Shown here: in pieces, positions 24,667 through 35,959 of the stretch
How the letters are laid out: each line of letters opens with the position of its first letter
How positions within the stretch are numbered: the stretch's first letter is position 1
Source: Eumeta japonica
Lineage: Eukaryota; Arthropoda; Insecta; Lepidoptera; Psychidae
Length of the DNA: 64,000 nucleotides
Direction: 5' to 3'
Assembly: GCA_005406025.1 (NCBI GenBank)
Contig: BGZK01000717.1
Location: 124,001-188,000 of the forward strand
The notes under the pieces: generated by a model
Told to the model about the DNA's origin: nothing
Seen by the model: the letters and a program-made list of their open reading frames with translations, nothing else
Database searches by the model: none
Position numbers and translations under genes: made by a program

Positions 24667-25142
24667 TTTTGACGTGACAACGTCTTAAATTAGGTTGCGG
24701 CTGGGAGTCACTTTGAAAAAGTGTAACGCTCGGTAACGTAACGATGAGTCACCGAACGAGAGAGAGGCCCGCCGAATGCCTTGCGTCTCTCTCCCACTCA
24801 ACTATGATCGGTCTGCCGCGCGCGCAGCACTAGAGAATTAGTGCATAGCTTGCAAATGTATTGCAAGTTATTGTATGTATATTTGTATATAAATACGTAT
24901 GTATGTGTAAAGGTAAAAATAAAATTTTGTTAATATGAAATTCAGTGCGAGATTCTTTGTATAAATTAATGTTTTAAATATAATTCTTTGTATAAATAAA
25001 TGTTTTAAATTGTTACTATTATTTCATCCTTCTTCCTACTATACGAATGAATATTCACATTAAAATGATTTTACCATTCAAAGTCGTTGTCACGTAAAAC
25101 TTTCGCCCGTATACCGACTTTACAGGCAACCAAATTTTTTTT
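24667..25142 (+). mobile_element. Unnamed element, inverted-repeat arm 1
   Basis: This 476 bp copy starts TTTTGACGTGACAACGTC and ends GGCAACCAAATTTTTTTT, with GTCGTTGTCACGTAAAA as the internal inverted partner of its start. The interior has a GC-rich third with GCCGCGCGCGCAGCAC, and two ~30 bp tandem words (ATTCTTTGTATAAAT..ATGTTTTAAAT) near 24955-25010. It matches the reverse complement of 27047-27517, with only four small indels in homopolymer or dinucleotide runs and no substitution that I can find. No coding frame. It is a non-autonomous element of unknown class. Confidence 0.85.
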
Positions 25143-26039
25143 GTCCTGACTTCAGGAGCCAAGTACTATCATAACCTGAGATGAGATTTTCACAACACTT
25201 CGCCGTAAATTGAAGGTCTTATCAAACTTATTAGCTTAGTATGTGCTATAAAATAAGCACTTACTTATATTACAATTACGAGATGTAAATCGAAGAGGTA
25301 CGCTCGTTTTAAATCCCATTTAAATTCAATTTGTGGACTGATGCGCCATCACGTGAATTTGGATGTGTTCACACTTAACGTTCGACCTTTTACTGATTTC
25401 TCTTGAACTCCTATTTCTCATTTTTTCAGAGCAGTTTTTTTTTTTAATTAAATTCTCTTTCGAACTTGTAATTACTGTTTGTTGAAATACGGTTATCATT
25501 TTCGTAAATAACAAATGACTTTGTTTGAAATCCACGTTTATTTGAAATCAAACTTTTGTATCACGATTTTTATTTTAAAATATTTTCAATCAGCACGCAG
25601 ATATGAACCCAATGTGTTCAAACACCGATAAATGGACAGCCAAATTGTTACATATGATTTAAGTTTATACCCTAATGTTATGGGAAACAGTAATCAAAAT
25701 GTGTTAAATAGTCATCGTAACGTACTTTTGACTATTCCAAAAGGTATATTATACGCTTTTGAGAACTTTACCAAGTGAGGTGTCTTTTGATAAGTTATAG
25801 CCTATGAGACTTCACATTCCGGTACCCTCTTTAAAAAAAGAGCGGTTTTGATGTTATGTTAAAACCAATACCAAAGTAATCTAATATATATTAGCAGTCG
25901 ACCTATCGAAGTTCTATCGAGCAAGCTAATACTTAATCCAATCGAATCTGTTAAACGTTACTAAACTAGAATCGACAAACAGACGTCATTATTCCATTAT
26001 ACATAATAATAATTTTTTTCAAGCTGTTTTTTTCCATAG
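25143..26039 (+). other. Probable intron
   Basis: AT-rich, with no gene. It lies between inverted-repeat arm 1 and the exon at 26040, and ends in the pyrimidine-rich acceptor TGTTTTTTTCCATAG. Confidence 0.5.
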
Positions 26040-26175
26040 AAGGATTTAATTCTTAAGCGAACTGGGGGCTATGAACGATTGTCGGCTTTTGTAGAGAATA
26101 ATGTCTGGGATCAACAAAATAACGTGTTCTCCGAGGCATGCAACAATTTCTCTTACTACGACCTCGTTAAAAAAG
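26040..26175 (+). CDS. Internal coding exon of an unrecognised gene
   Basis: A 136 nt open exon with acceptor TGTTTTTTTCCATAG and donor AAAAAAG|GTAAAT. It starts in phase 0 and encodes 45 residues (KDLILKRTGGYERLSAF at the start, then a VWDQQNNVFSEACNNF segment and YYDLVKK at the end), leaving one base. Codon choice is balanced (GGC, GTC, CGA, CTC), unlike the AT-rich flanks. The leftover G joins the exon at 44932 to make a glycine codon and keeps the frame open. No transmembrane segment, signal peptide or named domain is visible, and I do not recognise the protein. It lies about 0.9 kb from each arm of an inverted repeat. The evidence is splice sites, open frame and phase match. Confidence 0.72.
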
Positions 26176-27046
26176 GTAAATATTCGTGAATTTCGCTTTT
26201 AAACTGAGATTCAACTTGTTACCCTTTTGATTTTATAACAATCAAACAATCATGTTAACTACTCTATCGCCACGGTTAAGAAGTGATATCTACATCTTCA
26301 ATACGGCACATGACTTATTCTAATTAAATCTACTTTTCTTAACTTATTGTCGGAAAATTTAGAATAATTTTCACGGTTCACGGTTTTTGAAAGTACATTG
26401 AAAAAATGACCAGATTATAATAGACAGTAATTTTCAAATAACTTAGAACTATTGATTTGCGACAATCATATATACTGTCATATAATTAGCATACGCGGAT
26501 TCAATTACTCCTTTGAAACTAAACAAATAAATCAAGTATGTGTTTGTTGTCTATCTCTCTTGTCGATCTATAGATGTACTTAAATTTTATGCGCCTACTT
26601 CACAGTTACATATTTTTTATAATGTAATTAATCATAACGGCACAGATGGTTGAAATTTATACGAACTATACTAAAATAATAAATTATATTAAGCAAAGAG
26701 ATTTACGAACTGTAAACTGAACTTTAAGTCGATGTTAATTTGATCAGTTTTTTTTTCGTTAATAACAAATACTATTTAAGAGGGATCGTTATTAGATAAA
26801 ATAGGTAACTATTATTTGAAGCATCTAAATGCAATTGTTAAAATATTAAGATTCGTGTTATTTTTTTTGATATCCATTAATTGCTTCAAAAATTAAATCA
26901 CACCACAAAATTTTTTTTCAAATTGAGAAAAAAAGCCTAACCCAAAAGAGTTTGCAAAATTTCGTTGTTCCGCTTCAGCTGATCCGTACAATAATTTTTT
27001 GATTATATTGGTGATATCTCAAATAATATCAAATTATTTAACAAAT
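26176..27046 (+). other. Probable intron, first part
   Basis: AT-rich sequence following the donor GTAAAT; nothing else recognised before inverted-repeat arm 2. Confidence 0.5.
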
Positions 27047-27517
27047 AAAAAAAATTTGGTTGCCTGTAAAGTCGGTATACGGGCGAAAGTTTTACGTGAC
27101 AACGACTTTGAATGGTAAAATCATTTTAATGTGAATATTCATTCGTATAGTAGGAAGAAGGATGAAATAATAGTAACAATTTAAAACATTTATTTATACA
27201 AAGAATTATATTTAAAACATTAATTTATACAAAGAATCTCGCACTGAATTTCATATTAACAAAATTTTATTTTACCTTTACACATACATACGTATTTATA
27301 TACAAATATACATACAATAACTTGCAATACATTTGCAAGCTATGCACTAATTCTCTAGTGCTGCGCGCGCGGCAGACCGATCATAGTTGAGTGGGAGAGA
27401 CGCAAGGCATTCGGCGGGCCTCTCTCTCGTTCGGTGACTCATCGTTACGTTACCGAGCGTTACACTTTTCAAAGTGACTCCAGCCGCAACCTAATTTAAG
27501 ACGTTGTCACGTCAAAA
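27047..27517 (-). mobile_element. Unnamed element, inverted-repeat arm 2
   Basis: A 471 bp copy of the element at 24667-25142 in opposite orientation. The length difference of 5 bp is fully explained by four indels: GGG/GG, AAAAA/AAAA twice, and one CT unit. The arms are separated by 1904 bp. No clear target-site duplication is seen at either copy. Confidence 0.85.
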
Positions 27518-27699
27518 TGTATATTTTGCGTTTCCAATATTTCATTAAGATAAGTCGTTGCGCGAGGTGTACTCTTTCGTTACATTACGTCAAAAAGTAA
27601 CTCATACTATTTGGCAATTTTGAGCGGGAGTGCGTCTCATAGCTCATGTTAGACCACGTCTTACGTCCTACGATACATTATTTAAGCCTCGGCTTTACA
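27518..27699. other. Spacer
   Basis: Nothing recognised. Confidence 0.4.
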
Positions 27700-28165
27700 C
27701 GGCTTTAATCAATTTCGTTTTGAAATTCGACTATTTAAAATTTGCCGTATCGCATGCGTCAGAGTGGACGCGCGCTCGCGCAACCGGCCGATGCTATCGC
27801 TCCTTCTATTAACCGACCGTGATTAAACAATGGACTCTAATCGAAAAAATAATTTGGTTAATTTGTCGAGCAGACGCGGCGGCTGAGCGATGGCCGGGCA
27901 TTACTCAGCCAGATTAGAGATGCCCCGATTGTTAACTCGCGCCTCTAGGTAATTAGTGCTATTTGTTTTTGTTGGCTTATCGCCGCCGCCCATCCGACTT
28001 TTACCCCGAGACAATGGCGCGCCGAATCCGCCCCGCCCGTTATCGCTATTGGAATTAATAAAGCGAAAGAGTTACGCGCTTCCTGCGGCCGCCGCGCGCC
28101 CGCCACTTGTTGCCGACGCGGCTCGTGCTGCGAGCTCCTTCCTCGAGACATTTGATATAGACGGG
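27700..28165. promoter_or_regulatory. GC-rich island with TTATCGCC motifs
   Basis: Contains AACCGGCCGATGCTATCGC, GCTTATCGCCGCCGCC, CCCGTTATCGCTATTGG and GCGGCCGCCGCGCGCCCGCC. Frames at 27956 (+) and 27945 (-) overlap each other and resemble no family. Candidate regulatory element; inferred. Confidence 0.38.
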
Positions 28166-28794
28166 CTCTGACTTACGGGAATAGAACCCAGACCCTTCTA
28201 ACTTGAAAATGATACTTTAGCCACTTGTAAACCTTGTGTGAGCCTCCAGCGAAGACCCTAAAAAAGGGTTATAATAGCCGACGGTCTTGATTAAGTTATC
28301 AATTTTAAATATCAGCGCCGTATACATGAACGTTGTTCGATAAAATTGAAGCTGCGTTATCGAGATGTTATTAACTTCGATATTTACGAACACAATTCGA
28401 TGAGCCGCACGACTAAATACATATTAAATTTTTCTTTCATAATTAATTTCAGACTACTGTCATACTGGTTGCGTTAACTTTTAGAAGTTTCTAAAGTTTT
28501 AGTATATTAAAGGGGTAGTCTATTTATTTTTTTTATTTACTTTGTTTAAATAAGACTGTAGTGTCATTCTTTTTTAGAAAACTATAAAAAATATCTTATA
28601 CTGAATCTTTTAAGTCATTAGTTAGACACAAAGGGCGCGACTGCTGTTACTGTAATTAACACTACATGTTGAAAACCGTTGTGCAGAGAAATGATGCCAA
28701 AGAGTCTTAGACGGCTTACAATTCGGTATTTTTTAACTAATTTTAAATTTGATTATGCTATTAGTCACTATATCTAGTTCACTTTCATATTTTT
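28166..28794. other. No recognised feature
   Basis: AT-rich spacer. Confidence 0.45.
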
Positions 28795-29080
28795 ATAGCA
28801 CCGTCAAGGGGCAAACGAGCATGCAAGCCATCACAGAGTAGATGGTCACCGCCGCCCATGGACGCACAACCCCAGAGGAGTCACCGGCGCGTTGCCAGCC
28901 TCTTGAAAGAGAAAATAATATCTGTTGGAGGGGGGTCGGGTCGGTGAAAGTAAGGGAGGGAGTAATAGGCCACCAGAACTGTGATTTACTGGACGAAAGG
29001 CAATAGCAGAAGCTGCTGCATCACGACCGTATTAACCAAACTGGCCGCAGTATGACTGACATCAGTAAAATATTTCATCG
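28795..29080 (+). repeat. CCGCCGCCCATGGAC dispersed repeat, copy 1
   Basis: GGGGCAAACGAGCATGCAAG, GATGGTCACCGCCGCCCATG, CCAGAGGAGTCACCGGCGCG, GTTGCCAGCCTCTTGAAAG, and near the end ATTTACTGGACGAAAGGC. I know this order of blocks from many lepidopteran genomes. Other copies here: 47691-48012 (+), 51835-52040 (-), 58036-58320 (+). No coding potential. Confidence 0.75.
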
Positions 29081-30399
29081 AAAAATATAACATTTTTAGA
29101 ATTGGCAAACAGTTCTACTATTGTGTCTAAATTTTAAAGGGTATAAAAACCGTGAATTCATATAAATTAATAGCAATATAACACCACACGCCTCAGTGCT
29201 TTGATGAGTAATTAACTGTTAAGTTAGATCTTAATAAAAAAAGCTGATTACTTACCGTCCATCACGAGATGCGATCTATCAAATTAATTAACGGTAACAG
29301 GTAGCTGCAGCGACCGCGTCCGGAGATAAGGCGTTTGATGAGCATCGGCGTTACAATGTCCGATATACGTTCGTGTGATATTTCTGATAACTGTAATTCC
29401 TAAGCGAGTCGTATGAAAAGCAATCTAGAAAACTATTGCGGCGCTCAGTGACCCGTCCATACAACTTTCCGAAGTATGCAATTTGACAGGCGAATACAGG
29501 CGAATCTGTAGACCAGCAACAGAGTTACGAAGTACGTTTTGCCTTACGCCTTATTTCTCGATAAATATTTGTATTGAAGTTAAAATAAAAATATGTATTT
29601 TATATGTTTTACGTATTATGTTATTATTATATCTGTAACTTAACTAAAGTGAATAGAAAAATTGTTGTATAATACTATGCTCGTGGTTTTGACGACTTCG
29701 TGATCGCTGCTAAACAATTTCAGGGTTCTGTGCTCTAATAAGGCTTACAGAACTATACGGACCTACAGACGGACATCACTAAATAGTATGTAGGTCCACA
29801 TACGCCACAATTCACAACTAAGTTACCGAAGACCAGAGTTCGTATTAATAAACCATACTTAAGTGAGTTTAAACCACATTTAGGTGAGTACCATATTAAA
29901 AATGACAAGAGCGAGAGAGCTATACTTTTTCGGTACACAAAAAATGTATGTCTCGCTCCCACGTTACTTCTCGAGATGGTGCACGATTTGCGCGAGGTTT
30001 GCTAATCGGACCTTGGATACAATTTTACCAACCAATGTCAACAATTAACAAGCCGTTAATTTAAATTTCGATTATTTCTTGTTACAGTTCAGTTCTTAAT
30101 TTTAATTTCAATGTCTATTAATTTTGACCATCGGTCGGTGGAAGGAGTTAAAGTGTGACACGTCTGTGGATATTTGTAGCGGCCGTCCACACGCATGTAT
30201 TTCTGTGCTTGACACGGGAGCGATTTTTTTCACTATGCATATTCGAGTTCATTGTATATATTGAAAGGATTTTTCAATATTTGGAATAATCATGTCATTT
30301 TATCCACAAAAAGTTGTATTGTGGCAAATTTCTGTGAAAGTCACGTATCTCTATTTTATTGTACAAAAACTTTTTTGTAGATTACGGTTGTGTAGGTAT
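29081..30399. other. No supported gene
   Basis: AT-rich to mixed. On the minus strand ATGGACG|GTAAGTAATC (about 29260-29245) looks like a start codon just before a consensus donor, but the upstream frames are closed, so it could only be a 5'-UTR-plus-start exon. The block at 29720-30000 looks like an old repeat. Confidence 0.35.
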
Positions 30400-30560
30400 G
30401 AGATAATTTGAAAAGAGTTACCCTTAAGTCCTTTACAAGTACTTCTTTAAGAAAAACTGCTCCCTTCCAAACGTATGGTAAATTAATCACTATACTTTTG
30501 TGATGACATTTGTGAAAGAGATATTTTAAATGAAAAAAAAATGCAATAGTTATTGTTTAT
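30400..30560 (-). mobile_element. RTE-like LINE 3' end, decayed copy
   Basis: Near 30405-30485 AAAAGAGTTACCCTTAAGTC..TACTTCTTTAAGAAAAACTG is the reverse-strand form of the 3' end seen at 7850-8075 (-). Confidence 0.5.
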
Positions 30561-30854
30561 TAGCAAGACGAAATAAATGTTGAATTGATATTAGAAAATC
30601 AAAGTGATGAGATGATTCTATGTTACACTAATTACATTATATTTGTTGTTGTTGTGTCAGCTTCTAATCACTTCATTCCTTTGTGGCGCACCCCTCTCCC
30701 CAAAATATTTTTATTTCATATTCAAATGTATGGACTTTGAATATGGTGATGACGTCCGGCACTGACGGCTTGATGCGACCTCCGGGCCACGAACCGACTT
30801 ATCGACGCAGCGACTGATTTAATTGCACTGAAGCCCAAGTCCATCGGTCAAAAT
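30561..30854. other. Spacer
   Basis: Nothing recognised. Confidence 0.4.
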
Positions 30855-31170
30855 CGCTCGTGGTTCATAATCGAACTCGGCAGTACCTTTCGACTCGTGC
30901 GCCATCGATTTTTTCTATTAGGGTTACCTGGGTAACAAGGAACCCATAAAGTTTCACGCTTTCCGTTCGTCCGTCCGTCCGTCTGTCTGTCTGTCTGCGG
31001 CTTGGAATGGGTGTACGTATTAATCACGCGGATAAAGTGATGGAACAAAATCTTGAAAAGACATTTTTTTTGTGTACCTCCCCTAACTCAGAGTAGGAAT
31101 GATTTTTTTTTCTCGTTCATCCGACGGTGTGTCGTATCGCTAGACAGTTGATTCAAAAACATTGCGGGCT
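30855..31170. repeat. Dispersed repeat with (CGTC)n/(TCTG)n microsatellite
   Basis: GGGTTACCTGGGTAACAAGG, then a CGTC/TCTG run at 30968-30997, then a T-rich tail with CTCCCCTAACTCAGAGTAGG and CATCCGACGGTGTGTCG. This layout is familiar from lepidopteran dispersed repeats. The minus-strand 66-codon frame across it (QTDRQTDGRTNGKRE) is only the translated microsatellite. Confidence 0.55.
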
Positions 31171-31639
31171 ATGAAAAGCATTTTTCGATTTAGAGATCCG
31201 TTTGTGCAATATTAAACTACAAAATGCTATTTTTTTGCTAGATTCAAGTGAGGTAAATGGTTATTGTTTGATATTTGAGAAAAAAAAGCAATAGTATACA
31301 CAACAAAGATGAAAATTTAAAAGGAAAACCATCACAGCTAAGTGGGCTTTACAAGTTGACGAATAGTAGTCGAGCAACTTATGAAATGTACTTGGAGAAG
31401 TAAAAAGCGAAAAATTCGTAAAAGTCTATTGAAAGTGATTTGAATGACGTTGTTGGCTGCGGAAAATAGGTAGTAAATATAAGTTTAAAGACCATGTAAA
31501 AGTATTTTGTGGGCCCGTTTTTAGATATCATTGACCGTTAAACCGCGATCTTAATTAATAGATTTATAGTATCAAACTATGAATCTATTACTTACAGTGA
31601 AAAAGTTTTCTTCATATTTTGTAAATTAAAAGTACCGCC
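31171..31639. other. Possibly decayed 5' part of the adjoining mariner
   Basis: A short GATGAAAATTTAAAAGGAAA..CC stretch near 31310 could be the remnant of a mariner helix-turn-helix linker (DENLKGKP). Too decayed to call. Confidence 0.25.
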
Positions 31640-32042
31640 GGGTGAAACCATCAATTTGGATATCTACTACCAACAGTTAATGAGACTCAAGCAAAATGTA
31701 GAGAAAAAACGGCCGGAATTGACTAATGGAAATAAAAAGGGTGTGGTTTTTAACCATGATAACACCAGACCACACGCAGTTTTAGCGACTCAGCAAATAT
31801 TGAAAGAATTTGGTTGGAAAGTGTTAGTGTATCCACCATTTAGCCCTGACCTTGTGCTCTCAGATTTTCATCTGTTTCGGTTTCTTCACAACTCCTTAGA
31901 CAGTGTTAGGTTAACATCAGTAGAGGACTATCAAAACTACTTATCGCAGTTTTTTGATCACAAGTCTCAAAATTTCTACAGCAATGATATTATGTTACTT
32001 CCTACAAAATGGTAATAATTGTTGAACAAGAGAGCATATATA
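31640..32042 (+). pseudogene. Mariner transposase, C-terminal fragment
   Basis: A 119-codon open stretch carries the catalytic C-terminal half of a mariner transposase. It has the YYQQLMRLKQ helix, EKKRPEL, the second catalytic aspartate in FNHDNTRPH, WKVLVYPPFSPD, and the third catalytic aspartate in LSDFHLF. The end reads FYSND..LPTKW, and a decayed tail (NKRAY) reaches about 32042. Everything N-terminal to this, including the first aspartate (DEKW), is missing or unrecognisable. It belongs to the same subfamily as 38610-39275. Relic, not functional. Confidence 0.88.
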
Positions 32043-32076
32043 CACACACACATATGTATATGTATATATATATAAT
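32035..32076. repeat. CA/TA microsatellite
   Basis: TACACACACACATATGTATA followed by TATATATATATA, at the 3' end of the mariner relic. Confidence 0.85.
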
Positions 32077-32579
32077 AGTTGAATGTAAATAAAATATACT
32101 TAAAATTACCTTGATTTTCTATATAAAATACGAAAAAACCTTTTTCCCGACCTTTTATTATTATTTTATCAACAATATGCAAATAATATGGTATATGATG
32201 AAGTACAACATATTTGGTGAATGTATAACTAAAAACATATTTAGTGTAGTTAAACAGACAATAAATAATTTAGAGGTGCGAGAATATTTTGACTTTGACA
32301 AGGGTTTGTCTGAACGAGGTGTTTTTTAATCGAGAAACGGATTGCAATATCCTACCGACTATGACGTTATCATTTACAAAATAACTTTAAGATTAAATAT
32401 AAATTAATTGAGTTTATTGACTACAGAAATAAGGAATACAAACCAGTTTCAGTTCAAATGAAAATAAAGTATGTATAGTTTTTCGATGATAACAATCAAA
32501 CATGTCGATTCGACGCCATGGAATTGTCTTACGTTCCAATTCTCTGTCAGCATTATATGATACGTGTCTTAATACAAAA
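32077..32579. other. No recognised feature
   Basis: AT-rich spacer. Confidence 0.45.
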
Positions 32580-32790
32580 AAATGTCCGCATACCGAATCG
32601 GCGTTCGTATTAGCGCGCGCCGCTATGCGAGCCGAGGTGTAAGAAACCATCGCTAGCGCGGCGCGGGCGCAGCACGGGCGCGACAAACGCACGAGCGAAA
32701 AAAAACTTGAAGTCGATCGAATCCCGCGCCGCGACCGCGTTCGAAGCTGTTCGCGGCGTAGCATAATCTATCGCGGGAGATCTTGTTGCG
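32580..32790. promoter_or_regulatory. GC-rich island
   Basis: CpG-rich block (TAGCGCGCGCCGCTATGCGA, CGCGGCGCGGGCGCAGCACG) with CTATCGCGGGAGATC at its right edge. The two overlapping minus-strand frames (76 and 116 codons) are composition artefacts. Confidence 0.33.
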
Positions 32791-34139
32791 AGCCATTGTT
32801 CTTAGCGGGTTGCCCACACTTCGACGAGACACGCGATTCTGAGATTTGTTCCCTTGGGAATAAGGTACATTGTTCTGGTACAATTTGCCATAGTCATCTC
32901 TTCATCGCGCCATCTCCGACCTACGGCCTTCGAGTCGTTTATAGGGTCACAATACCTCATAAACTTATGTAGTTAAAAGCTAATGCGAAAATTAGGAATA
33001 ATTACAATTTACACCTCAGGATAATTTCGAAAAGAAATTCTAATTACTTACGTCAACTCTTTTAATGAAGTAGATTATTTTACAACTTAGAATTTTATAT
33101 AAATCAAATTCAAATTTTTATACTTCTCCATAGGTCTCATAAAGCCTTTAATGTTTATTAAACAAAACAAAATACTGATGTATCGAAAAGTATCGCTGTT
33201 GAACACACTTAAGGTAAAGAAACTCATCTATTTGTTTTTTTTAATCATTAAAATTTAAATAAAAAATTTGCTATAAAATAAAAATATTTAAGTGTTTCGA
33301 AGTATAACCAACAATCATAAACATTTATTCATGGATTAATGTATGATTAACATAAGGCATTCTCCAAATGTTAAAAGCGTTTGGAGAATACCTACGACGC
33401 ACAATAGTCTTTTATATATTTCCATTACGAATACTTTAACTATAAATATAAATGCAGGGCATAATGCGAATGGGGCCTTGCCTGTTTCTATGAATAGAAA
33501 AACCTTTCCTCAACAGTTTCTAAACTATGTAGGATAATAACAATTAAGGATGGTAGTAGAAAGAACAAAGGAGAATGGTAATTAATATTGTGAAGATGCA
33601 ATTCCTGGATAGTATATGCGTTATCCTTGTAAATATAGATGAAGGTATGGTAATGTAAAAAATTGTGGCGTTTCAAAGTGGAAAAGAGAAAGAAAGAATG
33701 AAAAAGGATATGTGGAGCCGGTTTTATCACCTGGAAAAAAAGGTGGATAAAAAAATATATAGAGAGAATGTGAGTAATAGAAGAATTAGCACAGAGTGCA
33801 TTAATTATGTATGTACGTCAGATTATGTCGTAGGTTTGTCTGTGAGTTAATTTTAAACCAATTGGATATTCATTTTTATGATTTTTTTATTTAAACTAAG
33901 CCCGAGAGCTTTTACGATTCGTTTGACATGTCTTCCACAGACTTAAAATATAAGATCTAAAGTTAGCGATGGCTTCGAAAAAATGCCAAAAGATTCAAAC
34001 TAAAAAGAAACCTCTTTATGTGTATGGCTCGTATTTATGTAGTTGCGCTAGAAGAATGCGTACGATTTTAGTCTATTTAAAAAATAATATCTTAAATATT
34101 ACACGTGATGTTTTGATAATATTTATGTGAATATAAAAC
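32791..34139. other. No recognised feature
   Basis: AT-rich. The frames at 33343 and 33665 show no family features. Confidence 0.45.
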
Positions 34140-34445
34140 TAATATAATAATAATCCTTTATTCGGACTTCAAACAAACAAAAACGAAGACATGCATAACA
34201 TCTTAAAATGAACTTAACTAAGACATACATTTACAAATAAAAAAAAAATTAAAATAAATAAACAACAAAAGGCCGAAAGGGTGACCAACTCAGCAAAATA
34301 CTGCAGCCTGAGCCACAGCGCTGATTTTCAGCTGGGCCCTGAAAACTTAAAATTAGTACTGATAACTGTACTAAACAAATTTTGTGCACACAAAATAAAG
34401 AGGCAGTGCTAAGGACCTTGTTGCGCGCATTCTTAAATTAGTAGC
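34140..34445 (-). mobile_element. Non-LTR retrotransposon 3' end
   Basis: On the minus strand the sequence runs from AAGGTCCTTAGCACTGCC through GGGCCCAGCTGAAAATCAG and TTGGTCACCCTTTCGGCC to a terminal CCGAATAAAGGATTATTATT. An AATAAAGGATTATTATT-type tail is typical of jockey/CR1-like LINE 3' ends in insects. No reverse transcriptase part is present. Confidence 0.6.
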
Positions 34446-35079
34446 AGTATATAACTAGGTCTAAAGTAAATATAATAACTAGAAACTAAAGCTTACAAGT
34501 TTATGTATTTTATACACATAAAGCTGCTTTGACCTTTACACATCAAATACATCTACAAATGTACATCCATGTGGATAGGCCTTAAAACTCGAAGACACGC
34601 GGTTTGTGTGATGTAATCGCCTATACTATATTATAGGCTCGTGATATTGACTAATATCACGAGAACACAAAATTGACAGTCATTTTTCATTAACAACCTA
34701 CTGATAAAAAAAAAAACAAGATTGTAAAGATATACTCAGACGGACCAAACTGAATCTGTATCTGTATTCGATGTAATTGAACCGTATTTAGTGTTCCTAG
34801 GCGAGTGAATTAAAGATATCGATGGTTTAAATCTAGGAAACTCTTTCTTATTCCATTTTGAGTCTCCTCTTGGACAGACAACGATGGAATGTCACGTCGA
34901 GACCGCATACTGGACATTTAGATCGGCATAAAGACCTGGAAAATTAAGCGAAAATTTATTTCAAACGATATGTCCTCAGTTGACCGCCTCATATAAGTAT
35001 TCTCTGTATGATGTGTTTTATATGGTAGCATTTTAAGCTTTACTTAATATCTATCGTTCAATTCTGACTGTAGATAGCA
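34446..35079. other. Spacer
   Basis: AT-rich; includes the small hairpin at 34638-34663. A short open stretch near 34880 (TMECHVETAYWTF) has no donor. Confidence 0.4.
34638..34663. repeat. Perfect hairpin, 11 bp arms
   Basis: CTCGTGATATT, GACT loop, AATATCACGAG. Could act as a small stem-loop or a palindromic binding site. Confidence 0.8.
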
Positions 35080-35230
35080 TAAAATGACAGAGGCGGTCGG
35101 CCGTGGCAGCCCTGCGGGCGCGCGTAGCACGAACCGGCCGCGCCGGCGCGTACCGTTTCGTCAAACAAAACACGAGATATATCTCGAGGCGGTAGACGTG
35201 TTATTTGTTAACGAAACGCGTCCGGACAAA
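35080..35230. promoter_or_regulatory. GC-rich island
   Basis: GGCGGTCGGCCGTGGCAGCC and CGAACCGGCCGCGCCGGCGC, followed by a GAGATATATCTC palindrome near 35173. Function is inferred from composition. Confidence 0.3.
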
Positions 35231-35477
35231 GGTGTTTAGACTACTTCATAATGGACCACGTCGCTCTAAATTATGGCCTCGGCTATAGATTATGTTCATA
35301 GTTGGCCGTGATTGGTCATATTATAATTTGGAACGAAATAATAATAATCACTATCGTTGGTTTTAAGTACTTTTTTAGTTGTAAATATTATATAATCACT
35401 ATTTGTTATTAGATTACTAGCTTTTGTTCACGGCTCCAGACGCGAGGAGTAAACTTAAATATTTTTTTACGTCTTAA
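35231..35477. other. Spacer
   Basis: Nothing recognised. Confidence 0.4.
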
Positions 35478-35670
35478 TCAATCAAAATCAAATCAAAAAT
35501 ATCTTTATTTTGTAGGTAATAGAAATAACACTAGAAAAGCGTCAATGTAATGCTTTCAACATTAAAATAACCACCCATACTAAATGCTGATTCACCATGA
35601 GAAGAATAGGCAAGAAACTCAAGGTTTGCTCTTTTTTACTCATCGATACAAAATATTGAATAATTAATAA
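35478..35670 (+). mobile_element. RTE-like LINE 3' end
   Basis: ATCAATCAAAATCAAATCAA, ATATCTTTATTTTGTAGG, then ACCACCCATACTAAATGCTG, GAGAAGAATAGGCAAGAAAC and TTGCTCTTTTTTACTCATC. This is the best-preserved copy here of a 3' end very common in Lepidoptera. No coding part. Confidence 0.72.
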
Positions 35671-35959
35671 TTTATACAACACTTAGTAATAACATAAAGC
35701 AACCTGATAGCCGAACAGTTCAACCCCAAAGGTTTTTTTTATTATCATATTCAGACACGATATAACAACCCTTGCTATATAACTTTATTTTAACGAAACA
35801 TTTGAATTCTTAAAATGGCAAACTTTGAATTTCAAACAGCTGGGATTTTATTATAAAAGCGCACACATTGCCCCTTAAACGACTTAACTTTACTTAGACG
35901 GATTTTATGAGTAGCAAGATCGTTCTCATGCCAAGTGTTTTTATCGTTGTGTTGTAAAT
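35671..35959. other. Spacer
   Basis: Nothing recognised. Confidence 0.4.

Noticed and set aside
30848..31048. Minus-strand 66-codon frame QTDRQTDGRTNG..
   Set aside because: It is the translation of a CGTC/TCTG microsatellite in a dispersed repeat.
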